Positions 5,905 to 10,571 of a stretch of 10,571 nucleotides of DNA are shown here, piece after piece; within the stretch, counting starts at the first letter, position 1, and the number at the start of each line of letters is the position of its first letter. The stretch is taken from assembly GCA_963548155.1 (NCBI GenBank), contig CAUUTP010000070.1, positions 1 through 10,571 of the forward strand. The letters are read 5' to 3'. The position numbers and the translations under genes are program-made. The notes under the pieces were generated by a model. That model saw nothing but the letters and a program-made list of their open reading frames with translations, ran no database searches and was not told where the DNA came from. The stretch comes from Eikenella sp963548155. GTDB taxonomy: Bacteria > Pseudomonadota > Gammaproteobacteria > Burkholderiales > Neisseriaceae.

Positions 5905-6001
5905 CGCCACCCGCTTCCTCGCCTACCGCGGCTTCGACAGCGACTCCATCCGCCACGCGCTGGATAAAGCTTGGCAGGACGAAGAAGAGTGGGATGAATA
6001 A
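5905..6001 (+). pseudogene. recX: Duplicated 3' end of recX
   Basis: The frame read from 5912 gives RFLAYRGFDSDSIRHAL then DKAWQDEEEWDE and a TAA at 5999-6001, matching the intact RecX C-terminus (residues 125-160). At the DNA level, 45 of 52 bases match from the shared CCGCTTCCTC block (5911 here, 3960 in recX). Similarity fades upstream of about 5905. No start codon lies in frame between the acetyltransferase stop and this segment, and no ribosome-binding site is visible, so it is a remnant rather than a gene. Differences from the intact copy, including a distinct acidic tail, suggest that one copy came from a different allele or strain. Confidence 0.85.
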
Positions 6002-6035
6002 ACAGAAAGGCTACCTGAAAAATAATGTGCGTCTG

Positions 6036-6143
6036 TAAGGCGGATTCGAATAAGAACAGGGCAAGTCGGCAAGCCGCAGACAATACGGACAATGCGGCCA
6101 GCCCAAGTCAACGCAGCGGCATCCTAACCTTTAATTCGCGATA
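6036..6143. repeat. Degenerate Correia-like repeat element
   Basis: This 108-bp segment resembles the short form of the Neisseria Correia element (about 104-108 bp) as I remember it. The body AAGCCGCAGACAATACGGA (6071-6089) and the later CAACGC (6109-6114) correspond to conserved internal blocks. The ends are decayed versions of the terminal repeat TATAGTGGATTAAA: TAAGGCGGATT on the left and, read in reverse, TATCGCGAATTAAA on the right. Perfect DUS copies in opposite orientation flank it at 6008-6019 and 6185-6196. The length match is persuasive, but the identity is from memory and needs an alignment. Confidence 0.6.
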
Positions 6144-6211
6144 AATATGGCCGCCTGCCGTTTACGCACAAACCCGCCAATATTTTCAGGTAGCCTTTTC
6201 CCAAACTCGCC

Positions 6212-6643
6212 ATGCCCGTTACCGCCTATCCTGCCCTCATCCTTTTTGCCCTCATCGCCTCATGCAACCGGCTCTTCCTGCGCAAAGGTTATTCGCTCAC
6301 CCCCTTGGTCAGCCCCATCCTGCTCTTCCTCGGCAGCATAAAGTGGGCGGAGCCGTGGTATTACTGGCTGCTCCTCCTGTTCGATCCCGGTAGCATCACC
6401 ACCCTGCTCGACCTGCCCGCCATACTCAAACTCATATGGGACGGCAGCTTCGTCAACCGCACCGCCACCTACCGTAGCCCGCAACACACCTTACGGCTCC
6501 ACCGCAACGGCAGCTTCGAGCTGGAATACGAGCCCAGTAAAGCCGAATTAGCCGCCTGCACAGGGGAAACCGACTGCGGCTGCGGCGGCGATTGGCGGCG
6601 CGAAGCGGATAAACTGTACCTCTTCCACGGCGGCGCCCCTTAG
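6212..6643 (+). CDS. Small membrane protein, frameshifted near its end
   Basis: 143 aa from the ATG at 6212; the ribosome-binding site is poor. Hydrophobic segments lie at about 6-23 and 31-58 (including WYYWLLLLF). A soluble part with TYRSPQHTLRLHRNGSFELEY (86-106) and a Cys/Gly patch CTGETDCGCGG (116-126) follows. IASC (15-18) resembles a lipobox, but the N-terminus lacks positive charge, so a membrane helix is more likely. The frame stops at TAG (6641-6643) straight after a C4 run. The adjacent frame continues with protein-like sequence to 6744, so one lost base probably truncated a protein of about 177 aa. The family was not recognised and the function is unknown. Confidence 0.6.
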   Translation: MPVTAYPALILFALIASCNRLFLRKGYSLTPLVSPILLFLGSIKWAEPWYYWLLLLFDPGSITTLLDLPAILKLIWDGSFVNRTATYRSPQHTLRLHRNGSFELEYEPSKAELAACTGETDCGCGGDWRREADKLYLFHGGAP

Positions 6644-6744
6644 TCTGCTTCGCCATCGCCCGAGCAAACGGGCGGGAATACCTGCTGGCCGAACACCCCG
6701 ATCCGCCCTTCCGTCTGCACGGCGTGCACCTCTTCCGCCGATGA
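6640..6744 (+). pseudogene. Out-of-frame C-terminal continuation of the membrane protein
   Basis: Read from 6640, this frame gives LVCFAIARANGREYLLAEHP and ends HLFRR before a TGA at 6742-6744. It has the composition of a real protein and no start codon or ribosome-binding site of its own. Adding one C to the run at 6636-6639 would join it to the upstream frame as HGGAPLVCFAI. Confidence 0.6.
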
Positions 6745-6865
6745 CCTGTAACCATCATTGCCATCTAAACCATCTATCCGCCGCCCCCGCTGAGGCTACC
6801 TGAAAACCATCGGCAGAAAATGGCAGAATCTTTGCCGCATCTGCCGCAAGCACCCTGATTTACGC

Positions 6866-6871
6866 TACAAT
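6866..6871 (+). promoter_or_regulatory. Candidate gcvP promoter -10 box
   Basis: TACAAT matches the -10 consensus at 5 of 6 positions and would place the start near 6878, with a leader of about 56 bases. No good -35 box is seen. Just upstream, CGGCAGA (6811-6817) and TCTGCCG (6840-6846) form an inverted repeat with a smaller GGCA/TGCC pair nested inside, which could be an operator. No glycine riboswitch was recognised. Confidence 0.3.
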
Positions 6872-6933
6872 ACGGCCGTCTGTTCCAATCCCCCACCATC
6901 TCAACACTGAGCAAGTAGAAAGGATGCAGGATC

Positions 6934-9786
6934 ATGAAGTTTAACGAACTTTTCCACCACAACGACTTTATCGGCCGCCACCTCAGCCTGTCCGACCGCG
7001 CCTCCCTTTTGGCTGCGTTGGGCGAAAAAGATGTGAGCAGCTTTGTGGAGCACACCGTGCCGCAAAGCGTACGTATGCCCGGCTCGCTGCAGCTGCCCGA
7101 AGCATTGAGCGAAGCCGATGCCTTGACCAAGCTCAAGGGCATCGCCGCCAAAAACCGTATCAATAAAAGCTATATCGGCCTGGGCTACTACCCCACCCGC
7201 CTGCCAAACGTGATTCTGCGCAATGTGCTGGAAAATCCGGGCTGGTACACCGCCTATACGCCCTATCAGGCCGAAGTGTCGCAAGGCCGTTTGGAAGCCT
7301 TGTTGAACTTCCAGCAGGTATGTATCGACCTCACCGGCTTCGAGCTGGCCGGTGCCTCCCTGCTCGACGAAGCCACCGCCGCTGCCGAAGCCATGACCAT
7401 GGCGCGCCGCGTGGGTAAATCCAAATCCAACCAATTCTTTGTGGACGAGCGCGTTTACCCGCAAACGCTGGACGTAATCAAAACCCGAGCCAAATATTTC
7501 GATTTCGAGCTGGTAGTGGGCAATTTCGACACCGCTCGCAACGGCGAATACTTCGGCGCGCTGTTCCAATACGTGGGCAAAGACGGCGACGTGGCCGATT
7601 TGGGCGACGTGATTGCCGCTGTAAAAGCCAAAGGTGCAGTAGTGGCCGTGGCTGCCGATATCATGAGCCTGGTGCTGCTGAAAGCACCCGCCGAGTTGGG
7701 CGCCGACATTGCCTTGGGCAGCACCCAGCGCTTTGGTATCCCGATGGGCTTCGGCGGCCCGCACGCTGCTTACTTTGCGTTTAAAGATAAAGACAAACGA
7801 TCCGCCCCCGGCCGCATCATCGGCGTATCGGTGGATGCTTCCGGCAAGCAGGCGCTGCGTATGGCGCTGCAAACCCGCGAGCAGCATATCCGCCGTGAAA
7901 AAGCCAATTCCAATATTTGTACTTCGCAGGTGCTGCTGGCCAACTTGGCCGGTATGTATGCGGTGTATCACGGCCCCGAAGGCGTAAACCGCATCGCCAG
8001 CCGTATCCATGCGCTGGCTGTTGCTTTTGCCGATGCGGTACAGGCTGCCGGTGGCAAAGTGGTGCACTCGGTATTCTTCGACACCGTAGCCGTAGATTTC
8101 GGCAGCAAGGTGCAAGCCGACGGCGTGTATCAAAAAGCGCTGGATGCCGGCTTCAACCTGCTGCGCATTGGCGAGAACGTACTGGCTGCCGCCTTCAGCG
8201 AAACCTCCAGCGCCGAAGAGTTTGCCCAACTGGTTGAATTGTTCACCGGCAAGGCGGCTGCCCTGCCCGAGAACGCGCCCGCCAGCAGGCTACCTGAAAA
8301 CCTGCAGCGCAAAGGTGCCATCTTGCAACACCCCGTGTTCAACAGCTACCACACCGAACACGAAATGCTGCGCTATCTGAAAAAACTGGAAGAGCGCGAC
8401 TTGGCCATGAACCGCAGCATGATTTCGCTCGGTTCCTGCACCATGAAGCTGAATGCCACTGCTGAGATGATTCCGATTACCTGGCCGGAATTCACCAATG
8501 TGCACCCATTTGCCCCGCGCGAACAAGTGCAAGGCTGCCTGGAAATGATCCACGGCCTGCAAGAGCAGCTCAAGGCCGTTACCGGCTTCGACGCCATCTG
8601 TATCCAGCCCAACTCCGGCGCGCAAGGCGAATACACCGGCATGGTGACCATCCGCCGCTACCACGAAGCGCAAGGCCACCCCGAGCGCAACGTGTGCCTG
8701 ATTCCGCGCTCCGCCCACGGCACCAACCCCGCCACCGCCCACATGGCCGGTATGCAGATTGTGATCGTGGATACCGACGAGCACGGCAACGTGGATATTG
8801 CCGATCTGAAAGCCAAGGCCGAACAGCATAAAGATACGCTGGGCGCGCTGATGATTACCTACCCGTCCACCCACGGCGTGTATGAAGAAGGCATCCGCGA
8901 CATCTGCCGCATCATCCACGAAAACGGCGGCCAGGTGTATATGGACGGCGCCAATATGAACGCCCAAGTCGGCATCATGCAGCCGGCCGAAGTGGGTGCC
9001 GACGTGTTGCACATGAATCTGCATAAAACCTTCTGTATCCCGCACGGCGGCGGCGGCCCCGGCATGGGTCCCATCGGCTTGAAAGCCCACCTCGCCCCGT
9101 TTGCGCCGAGCCACGTCGTGGCACCGGTAGAAGGCGCCACTGTGGGCATGGGTGCCGTATCTGCCGCACCCTACGGCTCCGCCAGCATCCTGCCGATTAC
9201 TTGGATGTATATTAGCATGATGGGGGCAGACGGTTTGCGCCAGGCCACCGAAACCGCCCTGCTCAACGCCAACTACGTTGCCAAGCAGCTCTCCGCCGAT
9301 TACCCGGTGCTCTATACCGGCAAAAACGGCCGCGTGGCGCACGAATGCATCATCGACCTGCGCCCGCTCAAGGCCGAAAGCGGCATCACCGAAGTGGACA
9401 TCGCTAAGCGCCTGATGGACTACGGCTTCCACTCCCCGACCATGTCTTTCCCCGTGGCCGGTACGCTGATGATCGAGCCCACCGAAAGCGAAAGCAAGGC
9501 CGAGCTCGACCGTTTCATCGCCGCGATGAAGCAAATCAAGCAGGAAGCGCTGAAAGTACAGCGTGGTGAATGGCCGAAAGACGACAACCCGCTGGTCAAC
9601 GCACCGCACACCGCCGCTGATGTAACCGGCGAATGGAAACGTGCCTACAGCCGCGAAGAAGCCGTCTACCCCCTGCCCTATGTGCGCGAGAACAAATTCT
9701 GGCCGAGTGTAAACCGTATCGACGATGTATACGGCGACCGCCACTTGGTTTGCTCCTGCCCCAGCATCGAGCACTATGAAGGCTAA
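6934..9786 (+). CDS. gcvP: Glycine dehydrogenase (decarboxylating), P-protein
   Basis: A 950-aa PLP enzyme that decarboxylates glycine and passes the aminomethyl group to the lipoyl arm of GcvH in the glycine cleavage system. It is full length and of the single-chain type, with two related halves. The N-terminal half carries YYPTRLPNVILRN and SLLDEATAAAEAM. The C-terminal half carries SLGSCTMKLN (498-507), SAHGTNPA, and the PLP-binding lysine K698 in NLHKTF, followed by a glycine-rich GGGGPGMGP. AAGGA lies about 10 bases before the ATG. An uptake sequence (8287-8298) is built into the coding frame, where it encodes RLPE (452-455) in the linker between the halves. gcvT and gcvH are not adjacent, so the system is dispersed. 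Confidence 0.98.
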   Translation: MKFNELFHHNDFIGRHLSLSDRASLLAALGEKDVSSFVEHTVPQSVRMPGSLQLPEALSEADALTKLKGIAAKNRINKSYIGLGYYPTRLPNVILRNVLENPGWYTAYTPYQAEVSQGRLEALLNFQQVCIDLTGFELAGASLLDEATAAAEAMTMARRVGKSKSNQFFVDERVYPQTLDVIKTRAKYFDFELVVGNFDTARNGEYFGALFQYVGKDGDVADLGDVIAAVKAKGAVVAVAADIMSLVLLKAPAELGADIALGSTQRFGIPMGFGGPHAAYFAFKDKDKRSAPGRIIGVSVDASGKQALRMALQTREQHIRREKANSNICTSQVLLANLAGMYAVYHGPEGVNRIASRIHALAVAFADAVQAAGGKVVHSVFFDTVAVDFGSKVQADGVYQKALDAGFNLLRIGENVLAAAFSETSSAEEFAQLVELFTGKAAALPENAPASRLPENLQRKGAILQHPVFNSYHTEHEMLRYLKKLEERDLAMNRSMISLGSCTMKLNATAEMIPITWPEFTNVHPFAPREQVQGCLEMIHGLQEQLKAVTGFDAICIQPNSGAQGEYTGMVTIRRYHEAQGHPERNVCLIPRSAHGTNPATAHMAGMQIVIVDTDEHGNVDIADLKAKAEQHKDTLGALMITYPSTHGVYEEGIRDICRIIHENGGQVYMDGANMNAQVGIMQPAEVGADVLHMNLHKTFCIPHGGGGPGMGPIGLKAHLAPFAPSHVVAPVEGATVGMGAVSAAPYGSASILPITWMYISMMGADGLRQATETALLNANYVAKQLSADYPVLYTGKNGRVAHECIIDLRPLKAESGITEVDIAKRLMDYGFHSPTMSFPVAGTLMIEPTESESKAELDRFIAAMKQIKQEALKVQRGEWPKDDNPLVNAPHTAADVTGEWKRAYSREEAVYPLPYVRENKFWPSVNRIDDVYGDRHLVCSCPSIEHYEG
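8287..8298 (+). repeat. Perfect DUS inside gcvP
   Basis: AGGCTACCTGAA reads in frame as R-L-P-E within the interdomain linker of GcvP. It is the only perfect DUS lying wholly within an intact coding region of this window. Confidence 0.95.
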
Positions 9787-9814
9787 ACATCGGCATTAAC
9801 CCTGCCATCAAAAC

Positions 9815-9852
9815 AAAGGCTACCTGAAATCAAATTTTCAGGTAGCCTTTAT
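9815..9852 (+). terminator. DUS-hairpin terminator after gcvP
   Basis: A perfect 15-bp stem (9815-9829/9836-9850) surrounds a 6-base loop and contains inverted perfect DUS copies at 9817-9828 and 9837-9848. The descending arm ends in TTTATT. It begins 29 bases after the gcvP stop. Confidence 0.9.
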
Positions 9853-10002
9853 TGTCCTTATGCAAAGCGAAATAAAATTAAAAAAACTAGCCATTCCTAA
9901 AGCTGATTTAGCATACAAAGCAGCAAAGTAGTAAGCAATATGGGAGCACAGCACGCTGAATGCATGCGGTATGAAGAAATCGGCGGCTTTAACCAGAAAA
10001 TC

Positions 10003-10011
10003 TGTTACACT
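10003..10011 (+). promoter_or_regulatory. Candidate extended -10 promoter of the ABM gene
   Basis: TGTTACACT has the TGN extension followed by TACACT (4/6 match). The start would fall near 10018, inside the reverse DUS at 10015-10026, giving a leader of about 57 bases. The -35 region is unremarkable. The gap before it (9853-10002) is AT-rich and holds no convincing gene. Confidence 0.35.
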
Positions 10012-10074
10012 GCTTTCAGGTAGCCTAAATCAAATGTTACCAATCATCTATCCAAATAACACCAAGGAGTCATT

Positions 10075-10362
10075 ATGCTTACTGTAGTTGCCCAATTCGA
10101 AGTCAAACCCGCCGAACTGGATAAATTCCTGCAACACTGCGACGAATTGATTGCCGAAACCCGCAAGGAAAACGGCTGCCTGTCTTACCACCTATACCAA
10201 AATACCCAACAACCCAACCAAGTCAGCTTCATCGAGTTATGGCAAAACCAGGCTGTATTGGATACCCATTCCGCTTCTGCACACTTTACCCGCATTGTGC
10301 CAACCTTGGTAGAAGCCTGCGAAAAAGCCCCGGTTATCCAACTCTATAGACAGATCAAATAA
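10075..10362 (+). CDS. ABM-domain protein, putative quinol monooxygenase
   Basis: A 95-aa single-domain protein of the antibiotic biosynthesis monooxygenase family (ferredoxin-like fold, usually dimeric), similar to YgiN-type putative quinol monooxygenases. Family features are the opening LTVVAQFEVKP, ENGCLSYHLYQN (32-43), SFIELW (51-56) and HSASAHF (65-71). Length is typical. A strong AAGGAG (10064-10069) precedes the ATG at 5 bases. It is a single gene with its own candidate promoter and terminator. The substrate cannot be inferred; members of the family act on quinones, reactive aldehydes or haem. Confidence 0.88.
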   Translation: MLTVVAQFEVKPAELDKFLQHCDELIAETRKENGCLSYHLYQNTQQPNQVSFIELWQNQAVLDTHSASAHFTRIVPTLVEACEKAPVIQLYRQIK

Positions 10363-10382
10363 TTCTCATCCAAGGTAAAGGT

Positions 10383-10413
10383 GGCTAACTGCAGGTTTCA
10401 GCTAGCCTCTTTT
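10383..10413 (+). terminator. Terminator after the ABM gene
   Basis: GGCTAACTG (10383-10391) pairs with CAGCTAGCC (10399-10407) with one mismatch around a 7-base loop, followed by TCTTTT. Both arms look like eroded DUS copies. It lies 20 bases after the stop codon. Confidence 0.65.
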
Positions 10414-10506
10414 CTTCTCTGCTCTCTCCACTCTCATCCCACCCATTCTTTCTCCGGCTCCCCTTCACTCTGCTTTCTTTTCATTCTTTCTTCTACATTC
10501 TGTCCC
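10406..10506. other. Pyrimidine-rich tract between ABM gene and rRNA operon
   Basis: 88 of 101 bases are C or T on the plus strand. It lies between two facing terminators and contains no gene. Confidence 0.8.
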
Positions 10507-10514
10507 ATAAAGAA

Positions 10515-10540
10515 TGACACCCGCCGTTAGGCGGGTGTCA
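10515..10540 (-). terminator. rRNA operon terminator
   Basis: A perfect 11-bp stem (10515-10525/10530-10540) surrounds a 4-base loop. On the minus strand it follows the 5S rRNA end by about 6 bases and is followed by TTCTTTAT. It closes an rRNA operon that enters from the right edge. Confidence 0.9.
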
Positions 10541-10546
10541 TCAATA

Positions 10547-10571
10547 GGTGTTTGGCAGTGTCCTACTTTCG
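10547..10571 (-). rRNA. rrf: 5S rRNA, 3' end only
   Basis: The minus strand reads CGAAAGTAGGACACTGCC then AAACACC, the conserved 3' end of neisserial 5S rRNA, directly before a strong terminator. The remainder of the gene, and presumably 23S and 16S, lie outside the window. Confidence 0.88.

Larger units (their letters stand above)
5751..6211. other. Long gap without an intact gene
   Basis: This 461-base interval holds, in order, the acetyltransferase terminator, the tandem DUS pair, the recX tail copy, a DUS (6008-6019), the Correia-like element and a reverse DUS (6185-6196). I see no complete gene on either strand. Confidence 0.7.
109..10026. repeat. Family of 17 perfect DNA uptake sequences (AG-eikDUS)
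   Basis: AGGCTACCTGAA on the plus strand begins at 2178, 2283, 2813, 4091, 4961, 5824, 5842, 6008, 6793, 8287 and 9817. Its reverse complement begins at 109, 2231, 2828, 6185, 9837 and 10015. One- or two-mismatch copies begin at 80, 1024 and 4119. The dialect points to Eikenella. Nearly all copies are intergenic, and several form terminators as inverted pairs. Confidence 0.95.

Noticed and set aside
5115..6092. 325-aa minus-strand frame across the acetyltransferase and recX tail
   Set aside because: Val/Gly/Phe-rich translation antisense to a clear GNAT gene; no start signal. Only its last part, outside the GNAT gene, was kept as a weak observation.
6745..6933. Glycine riboswitch before gcvP
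   Set aside because: The leader is short and the paired glycine-aptamer layout is not visible; only a simple inverted repeat is seen.
6901..9774. Two long minus-strand frames (442 and 494 aa) opposite gcvP
   Set aside because: His/Val/Gly-rich shadows of gcvP codon usage with no recognisable motif.
80..10026. CRISPR array suggested by the many 12-base repeats
   Set aside because: The repeats are scattered, on both strands and at irregular spacing, and match the known Eikenella uptake sequence.
1..10571. Defence, toxin-antitoxin or prophage system
   Set aside because: No nuclease, methylase, toxin, integrase or phage gene is recognisable. The LRR pair and GNAT gene are not enough to propose a toxin-immunity or toxin-antitoxin unit; the GNAT gene lacks the usual small antitoxin partner.

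Overview
The window most likely comes from Eikenella (Neisseriaceae). The main evidence is 17 perfect copies, on both strands, of the 12-mer AGGCTACCTGAA, which is the Eikenella dialect (AG-eikDUS) of the neisserial DNA uptake sequence. High GC content, Neisseria-like PrmA and RecX proteins, and the sequence of the 5S rRNA end agree with this. Species cannot be fixed from the window.

Layout. Bases 69-2101 hold a minus-strand pair: prmA (L11 methyltransferase), then a zinc-ribbon protein with a C-terminal membrane anchor, closed by a DUS-hairpin terminator. prmA is divergent from hscB (Fe-S co-chaperone, 2304-2804, plus strand) across a spacer with two similar -10-like boxes and an inverted DUS pair. 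Next on the plus strand come gph (phosphoglycolate phosphatase) and recX (RecA modulator), which overlap by 14 bases.

The stretch from about 4090 to 6745 is an accessory region. It holds a paired REP-like palindrome, a leucine-rich-repeat protein split into two frames at an A6 run, a GNAT acetyltransferase whose expected start codon is ATA, a second divergent copy of the 3' end of recX, a degenerate 108-bp element that resembles a Neisseria Correia repeat, and a small membrane protein with a frameshift at a C4 run. All three protein-coding loci here carry what looks like a one-base lesion, whereas the flanking housekeeping genes are intact. The recX tail copy suggests that the block was inserted, or rearranged, by recombination at recX.

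From 6934 the window returns to core genes: gcvP (glycine cleavage P-protein, 950 aa, complete), a DUS terminator, a small ABM-domain monooxygenase, a pyrimidine-rich spacer, and the terminator and 3' end of a 5S rRNA gene on the minus strand, which is the tail of an rRNA operon that continues past the window.

No new defence system, CRISPR array, tRNA or complete insertion sequence was found. The most interesting material is the repeat biology and the scarred recX-gcvP interval.
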